Origin: Lachnospiraceae bacterium
GTDB lineage: Bacteria > Bacillota > Clostridia > Lachnospirales > Lachnospiraceae
Assembly: GCA_910574865.1 (NCBI GenBank)
Contig: CAJTDN010000002.1
Span: 248,001-312,000, forward strand
Direction: 5' to 3'
Length of the DNA stretch: 64,000 bases
This document shows, piece by piece, positions 8,823-17,276 of this stretch. How positions within the stretch are numbered: position 1 is the stretch's first letter; every line of letters starts with the position of its first letter. The notes beneath the pieces are model-generated. The model saw only the letters and a program-made list of their open reading frames with translations. It made no database searches and was not told where the DNA came from. The position numbers were made by a program, and so were the translations under genes.

Positions 8823-8950
8823 GTTACAGTTCAGCCTTGGCTGAACTGTAACGGCATGTGGCCTTTAAAATCGCTTCGCGAGAGGCCACATGCCATATCC
8901 TCCATCATGTTTTCGCACGGTCAGCGCAGTAAATGCGCGCACCTGACCGT
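8823..8950. repeat. Cluster of three palindromes upstream of clpX
   Basis: Three inverted repeats follow one another: GTTACAGTTCAGCC/GGCTGAACTGTAAC (8823-8852, 14-bp perfect stem, 2-nt loop), GGCATGTGGCCT/AGGCCACATGCC (8853-8894) and ACGGTCAG/CTGACCGT (8917-8950). The first resembles the palindrome at 63195-63229. The third resembles one at about 35809-35847. The rest of the 8807-9119 gap holds no gene that I can support. Confidence 0.7.
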
Positions 8951-9119
8951 ACCTCCATCCTTCTGTACCCCTATAGTATATCTGAAAACCGCGCAATATA
9001 CAAATGAACTTTTTCTAAAGCGAGAAGCGAAAGTCGCCAATGGCAACGACAGACACGTAAGCGGATGGTTTCGCAGCTTGTATGGGGCATGCGCCCCGTG
9101 AACGATACGCCTACCGTCC

Positions 9120-11078
9120 TTACCCCAGCATTCCCAAAAACTCCTCTTCCGATATGATGGGAATCCCAAGCTCCCTCGCCTTCTTATTTTTCGAGGACGT
9201 GGACTGCACGTCATTATTAATCAAATAGTCCGTCTTCGACGTCACCGAGCCGGTCACCTTGCCGCCCTTGGCCTCTATCAGTTCCTTCACCTCGCCACGG
9301 TTCGAGAAATGCGTCATGCTCCCGGTAATCACGAAGTTCTTCCCCGAGAAAGCCTGCGCCGCGGCCTCCCCCCCCGCCTTTTCAGGAAGCCTCACTTCCT
9401 CAAGCAGGCGGTAAAACAGTTCCTTGTGCCCTTTCTCCGCGAAATATTCCACGAACGTCCCGGCAATCACGTCGCCCACCCCGGGAATCTCACCCAGTTC
9501 CTCCCGCGTGGCGTTCACGATTCTTTGCGGGTCATTGTCAAACGCCTTGCAAATCATCTTCGCGTTGGCCAGCCCGATATTTGGAATGCCCAGCCCGTAC
9601 ACCAGTCTCGGCAACGTCGTCTCCCGCGCGCGCCCGATACTGGTTTGCAAATTGACGTATGACTTTTCACCAAAACCCTCCATGTTCTTGATTTCTTCCC
9701 CGTACCGCTCCAGGTGGAAAATGTCCACGAAGTCCTTGATGAACCCGCTGAGAATGAACTTCTCCAGCGTCGCCTCCGACATCCCCTCGATATTGAGCGC
9801 GTCACGGCTGACGAACAGCGCAAACGCCTTCACCTGTTTGGCCTGGCACCGTGGGTTGGTACAATACAACGTCTTCGTCTCGTTTTCCATGGAAACCCTC
9901 GTCTTCCCGCCGCACACCGGGCAAGTCTGCGGGATTTCCACGTTGCCGCCGCGGGTCAGGTTCCCGGCAATCTGCGGAATGATCATGTTGGCCTTGTACA
10001 CCTGCACGATATCCCCGATTCCCAACTGCAGATCTTCCATGATGCTCAAATTGTGCACGCTCGCCCGCGAGACCGTCGTCCCCTCCAGTTCCACCGGCTC
10101 GAAGATGGCGACAGGGTTTATCAGCCCGGTGCGCGAAGGACTCCACTCGATTTCCAACAGTTTCGTTTCCCGAACCTCGTCAGCCCATTTGAAAGCGAAC
10201 GAGTCACGCGGGAACTTGGCCGTCGTCCCCAGCGACTGCCCGTAGGCAATGTCGTCATAGACCAGCACCAAACCGTCGGATGGAAAATCATTTTCGGAAA
10301 TCTTGGCAGAAAACCACGCGACTTCCTCCTCCACCGTGTCCGCGGTGACCACATGGTACTCGACCACGTCGAAGCCCTGCCCACGGAGCCACTCCATCTG
10401 CCTTGCCCGGGAATTTTCAAAATCCAGGCCTTCCGCCCACACCAGCGTGAACGCGTAAAAGTGTACGTTCCGCTTCGCCGTCACCTCGTTGCTCAACTGG
10501 CGCACGGAACCGCTGCACAAGTTGCGGGGATTTTTATATTTGGCGTCCACGTCCTCAATCTGCGCATTGATTTTCTCAAAATCCCGATAACCGATGACGG
10601 CCTCCCCGCGCAGCACGAGTTCACCCTGGTAGGGAATGTGCAGGGGAAGGTTTTGAAACACCTTCGCGTTATTGGTGATGACCTCCCCGACCTCCCCGTT
10701 TCCGCGCGTGACGGCCTTTACAAGCGTCCCGCCCTGATATGTCAGGACAATCGTCAGCCCATCCATTTTCCAGGAAATCACGGCCTTCTGCCCACCCAAA
10801 AACTCCTTCAGCCGTCCGACCTCCTTCGTCTTGTCCAACGAAAGCATCGGCCGCCCGTGCCGTTCCTTCGGCAATTCGCTTAGCACCTCGTAGCCGACGT
10901 TGACTGTCGGGCTCGATGCCAGGGTCGTGCCCAGTTCCTGCTCCAAGGCGAGAAGCTCGTCATAGAGCTTGTCGTATTCAAAATTACTCATGATTTCCGT
11001 GTCCTCCTGCTCGTAGACACGGCGCGCATGATTCAGAAGTTCCACCAATTCCAGCATCCGCCGCTTCTTTTCATCCAT
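9120..11078 (-). CDS. ligA: NAD-dependent DNA ligase
   Basis: A 652-residue ligase that seals nicks using NAD. The adenylated Lys lies in ISWKMDGLT (KxDG motif). The order is an Ia-like N-terminal helical region, adenylation domain, OB fold, zinc finger (CPVCGG...CTNPRC), helix-hairpin-helix region and a C-terminal BRCT domain (FVITGSMTHFSNRGEVKELI). It is slightly shorter and more divergent than the standard 670-residue housekeeping LigA, so the organism may carry another copy. It is probably in one transcription unit with no close partner. The upstream pseudouridine synthase is 71 bp away on the same strand. Confidence 0.92.
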   Translation of the reverse strand: MDEKKRRMLELVELLNHARRVYEQEDTEIMSNFEYDKLYDELLALEQELGTTLASSPTVNVGYEVLSELPKERHGRPMLSLDKTKEVGRLKEFLGGQKAVISWKMDGLTIVLTYQGGTLVKAVTRGNGEVGEVITNNAKVFQNLPLHIPYQGELVLRGEAVIGYRDFEKINAQIEDVDAKYKNPRNLCSGSVRQLSNEVTAKRNVHFYAFTLVWAEGLDFENSRARQMEWLRGQGFDVVEYHVVTADTVEEEVAWFSAKISENDFPSDGLVLVYDDIAYGQSLGTTAKFPRDSFAFKWADEVRETKLLEIEWSPSRTGLINPVAIFEPVELEGTTVSRASVHNLSIMEDLQLGIGDIVQVYKANMIIPQIAGNLTRGGNVEIPQTCPVCGGKTRVSMENETKTLYCTNPRCQAKQVKAFALFVSRDALNIEGMSEATLEKFILSGFIKDFVDIFHLERYGEEIKNMEGFGEKSYVNLQTSIGRARETTLPRLVYGLGIPNIGLANAKMICKAFDNDPQRIVNATREELGEIPGVGDVIAGTFVEYFAEKGHKELFYRLLEEVRLPEKAGGEAAAQAFSGKNFVITGSMTHFSNRGEVKELIEAKGGKVTGSVTSKTDYLINNDVQSTSSKNKKARELGIPIISEEEFLGMLG

Positions 11079-11149
11079 TTGCCTGCACCTCGCACCATCC
11101 TAATCCCGCATGTCCGTTCATTCCTATTTATACGAATCGATATCCAGAT

Positions 11150-11959
11150 TCATTCCCGCATGCCGACGTCCCCATGTCCGTCGCCATTTACGTCCCGCAC
11201 GGGTCCATTTGAAGAATCCTTGATCAGTTCATACAACCTGTCCAGTTCCTCGTCCGTAAGCCTGCGGCATGCCCCGTCCTTCAAATTTCCCAACTCGACG
11301 TTCATCACCCGCGTCCGCACTAAATCGCGCACCTCGTAGCCAAGCGCCCCGCACATCCTGCGAATCTGGCGGTTGAGCCCCTGCGTCAATATGATGGAAA
11401 ACGTATATTTCCCAATCCGCCGCACCTCGCACGGCCTGGTCACGGTGTCGAGAATCGGCACCCCCCGCGCCATTTGCGAAAGGAATTCTTCCGTAAGCTC
11501 CTTGTCCACCGTCACCTTGTATTCCTTCTCGTGGCGGTTGCCCGCTCGCATCATCTTGTTGATAATGTCGCCGTTGTTCGTCATCAAAAGAAGCCCCCTC
11601 GATTCCTTGTCCAGCCGCCCGGCATAAGTCACGCGGATCGGGTAGTTTAAAAACCGTACGATACTGTCGCGTTCCCGCCTCTCCTCGGTACATACGATGC
11701 CCCTCGGCTTGTTGACCGCCAAAACGACCATCTCCTCCACCCGGCCAACCTTTTTTTTACCCACGCGAACGTCCTGGCCGGGCAGCACCTTCATGCCCTT
11801 TTCGGCCCTCGCGCCGTCCACGCTCACGAGTCCTTCCTCAATCAGTTTGTCCGCTTCCCGGCGGGAACATACCCCGGACTCGCTCAAATATTTGTTCAGG
11901 CGCACCGGTTCCCTTTTTTCGGTAAATTCCCGGCTGAGCCGATTTCGCTTACTCCCCAT
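11150..11959 (-). CDS. 23S rRNA pseudouridine synthase, RsuA/RluF type
   Basis: A 269-residue enzyme converting uridine to pseudouridine in rRNA. The N-terminal S4 RNA-binding domain (VRLNKYLSESGVCSRREADK) is followed by the catalytic domain with the Asp motif GRLDKESRGLLL and the conserved LTQGLNRQIRRMCGALGYEV. The RluF-like features are the RLDKESRG form and the C-terminal helix. The target base cannot be fixed from sequence alone. It is likely co-transcribed with the ligase gene downstream. Confidence 0.88.
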   Translation of the reverse strand: MGSKRNRLSREFTEKREPVRLNKYLSESGVCSRREADKLIEEGLVSVDGARAEKGMKVLPGQDVRVGKKKVGRVEEMVVLAVNKPRGIVCTEERRERDSIVRFLNYPIRVTYAGRLDKESRGLLLMTNNGDIINKMMRAGNRHEKEYKVTVDKELTEEFLSQMARGVPILDTVTRPCEVRRIGKYTFSIILTQGLNRQIRRMCGALGYEVRDLVRTRVMNVELGNLKDGACRRLTDEELDRLYELIKDSSNGPVRDVNGDGHGDVGMRE

Positions 11960-12033
11960 TTTTCAACCGCCTTTCAACCGTTTTCAAATATCAGGCGCGG
12001 TTCATTGTCCCGCACGCGTCCATTTCCCGCACA

Positions 12034-13185
12034 TCAACCGTTTCCCAGTACCCCGCTCAGACTATTGTCCTGAAAGAACCCGTTCCCGCTATACAAGAAC
12101 AACACGTCGCTGATGCGGTACGTCCCCAAAAGCTCCTGCAGCGTCCCGCTGTAATAATGCGGATCCACCACCACGATTTCCCGAAAATGCGGTGCCAGAA
12201 AAGGAATGAAGCAGTTGGCAAAAGAATCCTTGACGACCAAAAGCCGCCTGCCGCTTTCGGAGGCCGTCCGGATATCCAATACCGACGTGTCGCCGCCGAG
12301 GAACAATTCGTACTGGTTTGCTCCCTCCAGGCACGAAGAATCGTAGAGCGAGGTTGTCTTGCGCTGTTCGTCCACATAGTTGACCACCACGTCGTTGTCC
12401 CTTCCTTTTGCCACGTAAATGTCAATCTCCTCCTGCACGTCCAGGCAATACCCGCTCTTTGATGACAAAATCCCGTTAAACGAAGTCGAAACCGGGTATG
12501 CCGCGTACTCGCTGATTGAATCCTTGGAGATTCCCAACTGCTCCGCCGCCGCTCCAAACGCGTAGTACGCCCCCAGGCTCGTCCAATGCGCGTCCGTCTG
12601 GTAATATATTTTTTCCTCCGCATGCCCGTTCAAGACTTCCGTCACGTCAATCCATGTGATGGAATCAGGAAGCCCCCTCTTCACCTGCGTGAGCATAAGG
12701 TTTTGGTCAGGAAACGTGGCCAGGTACGGACGCTTGTCCGTCAGTACGCAGGCCGCGTCCGGCACGAGCATCATGTAAACGTCCATGTCGGAATGTTCCT
12801 CCGCAAACGACCCAAGCGCGGAAAGTGTTTCCGAAAGAGTGTCCTGGTTCGGGGACTCCAACGTCTCGAACAGTTGCCCGCCGTCTCCCAAAACGACCCC
12901 GTTTTCCTGCCTCACGCCGCCAAGGCGGCCAAGCGTCACTTTCAAGTTCCTCCACAAGTCGCGCCCCGCGAACTGGTCGGCCAAATACGTCTCGTATTTC
13001 TCCATGAATTCTCCCGACACCAGGCTGTTTAACGTCAGTTTCGGCCTTTGCGCGAGCACCCTGCTTTCCTTCGTGGATATTTCCTGGTCGGGAACAAAAA
13101 GGTTCCAAACCAGAACGACGAGCACGGTGGCAGACAACAAGATTCCCACGATGCCATCTACGATTCTCTTTCTTCTTTTCTTCAT
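12034..13185 (-). CDS. DHHW/AlgJ-like surface-glycan acetylation protein
   Basis: About 383 residues, starting MKKRRKR after TTAGGAGA; a longer in-frame start is rejected because it lies in a repeat element. One N-terminal membrane helix (IVGILLSATVLVVLVWNLF) anchors an extracytoplasmic SGNH-like domain of the AlgX/AlgJ/DHHW group. The signature is YYQTDAHWTSLGAYYAF, and LLVVKDSFANCFIPFL resembles the nucleophile block. With the MBOAT gene upstream it should form an O-acetylation machine: the MBOAT moves the acetyl group across the membrane and this protein places it on a glycan. It is the last gene of the four-gene operon. Confidence 0.8.
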   Translation of the reverse strand: MKKRRKRIVDGIVGILLSATVLVVLVWNLFVPDQEISTKESRVLAQRPKLTLNSLVSGEFMEKYETYLADQFAGRDLWRNLKVTLGRLGGVRQENGVVLGDGGQLFETLESPNQDTLSETLSALGSFAEEHSDMDVYMMLVPDAACVLTDKRPYLATFPDQNLMLTQVKRGLPDSITWIDVTEVLNGHAEEKIYYQTDAHWTSLGAYYAFGAAAEQLGISKDSISEYAAYPVSTSFNGILSSKSGYCLDVQEEIDIYVAKGRDNDVVVNYVDEQRKTTSLYDSSCLEGANQYELFLGGDTSVLDIRTASESGRRLLVVKDSFANCFIPFLAPHFREIVVVDPHYYSGTLQELLGTYRISDVLFLYSGNGFFQDNSLSGVLGNG

Positions 13186-13213
13186 CTTATCTCCTAAGCC
13201 AAACACCACTACG

Positions 13214-13376
13214 AGTAAAAGTCGATTGCTTCGTGCAGGGCACTCTCGCAATCGGCACCCTCATTCACAATTCGGGCTATCGCCCTACTTGTTCATACGG
13301 GTTAGCCCGTCCGATGTCGAAACGAATATGCAAGCAAACTTGCTATCGTTTCGCCGCCGTCTGGGACTTTTACACT
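13214..13376. repeat. Family C palindromic repeat, copy 1
   Basis: A 163-bp element with ends AGTAAAAGTC and GACTTTTACACT. It contains three potential hairpins: GATTGC...GCAATC, GGGCTA...TAGCCC, and CGAAACGA...TTCGTTTCG. Near-identical copies lie at 14834-14997 and, inverted, at 32559-32722. It fills the gap between the MBOAT and DHHW genes, and its edge supplies the MBOAT stop codon. Confidence 0.88.
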
Positions 13377-14782
13377 AAATAGTACAAAAACGGCACGCAT
13401 TCTTCCGTCACCAGGAACGCGACGCTTACGATGAACAGCAACAAGTAAAACACGCCAACCGCCAACCGGCGGACTATCACGTTTTTACGCCCTTCCGTCA
13501 TGGTGCAAAACAACTCCCACCCCCGCATGGACGAACACAGCACGCAGAGAATGAACAACACCCAGTGCGTGACGATCAAGTACAAGGACTGCTGGTCGAC
13601 CAGGGCGCGCCTGCCGAACCCGAACATGATTTCCAGGTAATCCATCGCGTACCCCGTGTCCGGGCTAAAAAACAAAACCCATCCCACGGACACGACGGCA
13701 AACGTGTAGGCATGTTGCACGAAATCGGGAAGTCCGGCAAGCCACCCGCCCCACGCGTATTTCTCCAAAACCAGCACCACCGCGAAAAAAAATCCCCACA
13801 ACACGAGGTTCCATTTTGCCCCATGCCACAGTCCGACCAGCAGCCAGACCACGAAAATGTTGCGGACACGAATCGACGTATCGCCCCGGCTGCCGCCAAG
13901 CGGTATATACACGTACTTCTTAAACCAATTTCCCAACGAAATATGCCACTTCCGCCAAAACTCCGACACGCTCTTCGCGGTATATGGGTAACGAAAATTG
14001 GTTCCCAAATCGAACCCGAACATCATGCCCAGCCCTTGTGCCATGTCCGAATAACCGCCAAAGTCAAAATAAATCTGGAACGCGAAAGCAAGGCAGCCGA
14101 CCCACGCCGTCAGGATGGAAAATGTTTCCATCTGCAACGCGTACACCTGGGCAAAGACCTCCCCCATCCGATCCGCCAAAATCGCTTTCTTGGCCAGGCC
14201 GCAGACAAACCGGGAAGCCCCCCGTCCCAACGTATATACATTGACCGCGTGCCGCCCAAGCTGCGGTTCGAAAGCCGCATAAGGTACCAGGGGACCCGCG
14301 CACAATTTGGGAAACATCATCATGTACAGCGCGAACTGGAACACGTTTTTCTGCGCCTTCACCTCCCCCCGATATACGTCCACGAGATATCCCGCCGCCC
14401 GCAACGTATAAAAGGACAAACCGATTGGCAGGGAGAGTACCCGATAAGGGATTGACACCGAAAACAAATCGTTAAACGTCCCCAAAAGCCATCCGTAATA
14501 TTTGAAAAATCCCAAAATCAGCAAGTTGACCGCCACTGCCACGAAAAGGCTCCGCCGCGCCAGCCACCGTTCCTTCTGCTTTTCCTCGATATCCATCCCA
14601 CAAAAATAATTAAACATGCTGGACAGAACCAGCAAAGCCAGATACACCGGCTCCCCCCACGCATAAAACAGCAGGCTGGCGACGAGCATCACGGGGTTCC
14701 TGAACTTCTGCGGAACCAGGTAATAAACTGCCACGGTGATTGGCAAAAACACGAATATGAAAACGATACTGCTAAACTGCAT
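13370..14782 (-). CDS. MBOAT-family membrane O-acyltransferase (AlgI/DltB-like)
   Basis: About 470 residues, starting MQFSSIVFIFVFLP after AGGAAGAGGA. This multi-spanning protein is of the MBOAT class that passes acyl groups to extracellular glycans. The catalytic His motif is in LVGLWHGAKWNLVLWG. FDFGGYSDMAQGLGMMFGF and NFRYPYTAKSVSEFWRKWH are the hallmark AlgI/DltB blocks. The C-terminal Val and stop codon lie inside a family C repeat, so the natural end may have been changed by that element. Together with the SGNH and DHHW genes it predicts O-acetylation of a wall or capsular polymer. Confidence 0.92.
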   Translation of the reverse strand: MQFSSIVFIFVFLPITVAVYYLVPQKFRNPVMLVASLLFYAWGEPVYLALLVLSSMFNYFCGMDIEEKQKERWLARRSLFVAVAVNLLILGFFKYYGWLLGTFNDLFSVSIPYRVLSLPIGLSFYTLRAAGYLVDVYRGEVKAQKNVFQFALYMMMFPKLCAGPLVPYAAFEPQLGRHAVNVYTLGRGASRFVCGLAKKAILADRMGEVFAQVYALQMETFSILTAWVGCLAFAFQIYFDFGGYSDMAQGLGMMFGFDLGTNFRYPYTAKSVSEFWRKWHISLGNWFKKYVYIPLGGSRGDTSIRVRNIFVVWLLVGLWHGAKWNLVLWGFFFAVVLVLEKYAWGGWLAGLPDFVQHAYTFAVVSVGWVLFFSPDTGYAMDYLEIMFGFGRRALVDQQSLYLIVTHWVLFILCVLCSSMRGWELFCTMTEGRKNVIVRRLAVGVFYLLLFIVSVAFLVTEECVPFLYYLV

Positions 14783-14833
14783 GCGAATTCCTCTTCCTAA
14801 ACATCCATGTCGCCTGACGGCGACACCACCACA

Positions 14834-14997
14834 AGTAAAAGTCGATTGCTTCGTGCAAGGCACTCCCGCAATCGCCACCCGCATTCTTGGGTTCGGGCTA
14901 TCGCCCTACTTGTTCATACGGGTTAGCCCGTCCGATGTCGAAACGAATATGCAAGCCAACTTGCATTCGTTTCGCCGCCGTCCGGGACTTTTACAGT
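14834..14997. repeat. Family C palindromic repeat, copy 2
   Basis: This 164-bp copy is nearly identical to the one at 13214-13376 and in the same orientation, with ends AGTAAAAGTC and GACTTTTACAGT. It occupies the gap between the DUF4358 gene and the MBOAT gene. The same element therefore separates two consecutive gene pairs of one operon. Confidence 0.88.
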
Positions 14998-15047
14998 AAA
15001 ATACTGTGAAAACAAACCTGGCATCCCGGCCAATTCAAAACACGTCC

Positions 15048-15617
15048 TTACAAACTCTTCCGAAAAACGTCCGCATACCGCTCGGCATCGGGCGAAACCG
15101 CCACGAAAACATACTTGCCCCGCACGAGAACTGCCGCCTGCTCGATCATCATCGCCTGTTTGGGCGCATAATCTGAAAAATTTTCCTTCCTGCTTTCCAG
15201 CCTCGCCTCCACGGCATCCCGAATTTCTTGCACCTGCGTCTCGGACTCGGCCTCGATGATTAGCACCTCCTCGGCCGATATGCTAAATTCCGACGAGTAA
15301 TACAACACCCCCGCGTAATCGGCACCGTTCAACCCGAAATAACGTTTCAAGGCCTGCACGTCCCTCTTGACCAGGTTTTCCGTGTCCAATTGACTCTCCA
15401 CCGCCTGCGCCACTTCCTCGAACGGCTTGGTGCTTCCGCCCGTAAACCACAACAAAAGAGCCACGTATCCCAAAATCAACACCACCACGAGCCACTTTCC
15501 AATCGCCGCCACGCGAAAGGAGAACATGTCGGTCAAAAACACCAGGCCCGACTTTTTCCCTTTTCCACTTTTTCCCGTCTTTCCACCCATCCTCATCCTT
15601 TCACCGTTTTCCATCAT
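15048..15617 (-). CDS. DUF4358 membrane-anchored protein
   Basis: About 189 residues, starting MMENGERMR. The start overlaps the previous stop as ATGA and follows GGAGGTGA, so translation is coupled to the SGNH gene. A Lys/Gly-rich cytoplasmic N-terminus leads to one transmembrane helix (WLVVVLILGYVALLLWF), then an extracytoplasmic DUF4358 domain ending in YADVFRKSL. Function is unknown, but this family recurs next to acetylation or O-acyl transfer genes in Lachnospiraceae, and the context here is the same. Confidence 0.8.
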   Translation of the reverse strand: MMENGERMRMGGKTGKSGKGKKSGLVFLTDMFSFRVAAIGKWLVVVLILGYVALLLWFTGGSTKPFEEVAQAVESQLDTENLVKRDVQALKRYFGLNGADYAGVLYYSSEFSISAEEVLIIEAESETQVQEIRDAVEARLESRKENFSDYAPKQAMMIEQAAVLVRGKYVFVAVSPDAERYADVFRKSL

Positions 15618-16369
15618 AACGAAGTCACCTCCGCCATATTCACGGCCCATTTAGGATAAAACAAGGATTTCAGGTGCAGGCCGTCCGCCTCGTAATCCGT
15701 ATCCCTGGCAATCTCCGTATTATCCACGAAGGTAATCTGCAACCGGTCGCACAATTCCCGCAGTGCCTGGTTGTATTCGTCCACCTGCCCGTAAACCGCG
15801 TACTTTTCCAGCGTCTCCCCCCGCACCGGAAAAATGGAATTTACCAACACCCTGGTGTTGGGAAGCTGCGCCTGCACCTCCCGGAGCGCGTTTCGATACT
15901 GCTCTATGAAAATTTCCACATCCCCATTCGTCGTGAGGACGTCGTTCGCGCCATAGGTCATGAAAATGTATTGCGGGTTGATTTCCCTCACCCGCCCAAT
16001 CTGGTCGTCCAAATCTGTCAATGACACCCCGATGTCCGCCACCACGCTCGACGCGTTCAAAATGTCGTATTCTGAAAACCCCTGCGCCATAGAATCCCCC
16101 ATTATGACCGAACTGGCGAAAATCTCCTTCAGGCTGCGTCCGCCGCCCAGCTCGTCCTGCGCGTCCAGCGACTGTATTTTCAACTCGATGGCCGTCACGT
16201 CCGCGTTTTGCGCCGCCTCAATCAGCGCCAGCCCCTCGCTTACGTCCACCCGGTTCCTCGTGCGGTGCGAAATCGCCTCTATTACCATGATGGCCACCAG
16301 CAAAAATACCACGATGCCGGAAACGGCAGGCAGCCATCCGATTCGTCTTGGTTTTATCCTTTTCAACAT
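15614..16369 (-). CDS. Membrane-anchored SGNH/GDSL hydrolase
   Basis: A 251-residue protein with an N-terminal transmembrane helix (VSGIVVFLLVAIMVIEAI) and an external SGNH hydrolase domain. Block I is SVIMGDSMAQ with the nucleophile Ser, block III is TYGANDVL, and block V is DGLHLKS with the catalytic Asp and His. It probably removes or transfers acetyl groups on a surface glycan. It is the first gene of the operon SGNH-DUF4358-MBOAT-DHHW. Confidence 0.85.
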   Translation of the reverse strand: MLKRIKPRRIGWLPAVSGIVVFLLVAIMVIEAISHRTRNRVDVSEGLALIEAAQNADVTAIELKIQSLDAQDELGGGRSLKEIFASSVIMGDSMAQGFSEYDILNASSVVADIGVSLTDLDDQIGRVREINPQYIFMTYGANDVLTTNGDVEIFIEQYRNALREVQAQLPNTRVLVNSIFPVRGETLEKYAVYGQVDEYNQALRELCDRLQITFVDNTEIARDTDYEADGLHLKSLFYPKWAVNMAEVTSL

Positions 16370-16525
16370 CTATCAACCTTCCATGTGTATTCTACGTGTT
16401 CCATATGTCTTACACGTTTTTAAAAATGTCTTCCCTAATAATACTTTTTTTGGAAAGAAAAGTCAATAAAAATTGCCCTGGCGCGTTGCAAAATAAGGTA
16501 TTCAAATCTCTCGTCCTATGCTAAA

Positions 16526-16747
16526 ATGATACCAGGTTCAAAAAATTTAATGATTAGAGCGTCAAAAGGTATTTTGACGCTCATGATACACGGATTACTC
16601 CGTGCTAACACACTCCCGTAATCCTAAAACACCTCAAATCCGCTCATTTTTCTGCGAAAAATGGCTACTTTTCGGTGTTTTGCGCGTCCCAAAGTCATCC
16701 TTTTTCATGCAAGCATGAAACGCATGACCTTTTGACGCTTGTATCAT
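16526..16747. repeat. Family B structured repeat, copy 1
   Basis: About 222 bp, ends ATGATACC and GTATCAT. Internal stems include AAAACACC/GGTGTTTT and GTCAT...ATGAC around CATGC-tt-GCATG (reading the minus strand), and GAGCGTCAAAA/TTTTGACGCTC at one end. Other copies are at 34945-35188 (opposite orientation) and 60254-60453, with truncated ones at 56498-56583 and 57982-58017. Confidence 0.85.
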
Positions 16748-16798
16748 TTAATGGTTCTGCCGTTTTTATCAATTAAAATTGGAAACGAGGTGTCTGTC

Positions 16799-17093
16799 AT
16801 GTTGAAGAAGCCCATTGGCATAGGCATTGAAAATTATAAGAGACTTGTTAAAAAGCCATATTATTACGTAGATAAGACGCTGACGATAAAGGACCTATCT
16901 GGGAGACCTTTTACCATGGATTTTTGCCGGGATTGTTAAGCGGCCTGCAAGAGTACCGAATCCGTTCCAACCAGGAAAGCGGTAACGGTCGCCCGACTTA
17001 CTCCTGCTCCCGCTGGACGAGGGCTATGAAAACATCTTGAAATACGGCATCTGCTTTTGCAAAAAAAGCTGCATGGTAAAAATAAGAACGTAA
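16799..17093 (+). pseudogene. Remnant of an AAA-ATPase-like / PD-(D/E)XK (DUF1703-type) protein
   Basis: The 5' part encodes MLKKPIGIGIENYKR followed by PYYYVDKTLTIKDL, the recognisable N-terminus of the AAA-ATPase_like/DUF1703 family, which normally continues with a Walker A. Here the frame stops at about 16939. The 3' part, in another frame, gives LLLPLDEGYENILKYG and then FCKKSCMVKIRT before a stop at 17093, which resembles the family C-terminus. About 450 internal codons are missing. A family D element lies 16 bp downstream. Confidence 0.7.
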
Positions 17094-17108
17094 TCAACCA
17101 TAAATCAT

Positions 17109-17239
17109 GGGGCTGTCGGGAAATGTTGCCTACCCGCAATATATGTTTATGAATCTCAACGTGTCACAGCATATATGGTAGACGTACAGTCATTTTCCGA
17201 CTGCCCCTATTTGGAACTATCTATTTTCCGACAGCCCCA
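17109..17239. repeat. Family D inverted-repeat element, copy 1
   Basis: The 99-bp element has terminal repeats GGGGCTGTCGGGAAATG (17109-17125) and CATTTTCCGACTGCCCC (17191-17207), plus an inner pairing GCAATATATG/CATATATGG. A second right-end sequence, TTTTCCGACAGCCCC, follows at about 17225-17239. Copy 2 is at 47246-47343. MITE-like; no transposase is present here. Confidence 0.75.
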
Positions 17240-17276
17240 TTTACGATATAACTTTCCCTTAATAACCAAATTAACC

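Noticed and set aside
8917-8950. Possible regulatory inverted repeat of the clpX promoter
   Set aside because: Similar palindromes occur at unrelated gene ends (35806-35848), so it is more likely a dispersed repeat.
12785-13378. Plus-strand open frame, and similar short frames with an SPYLFIRVSPSDVETNMQ-like tail near 14736-14999 and 32558-32815
   Set aside because: The shared peptide is only the translation of the family C repeat; there is no ribosome site, and the rest is antisense to real genes.
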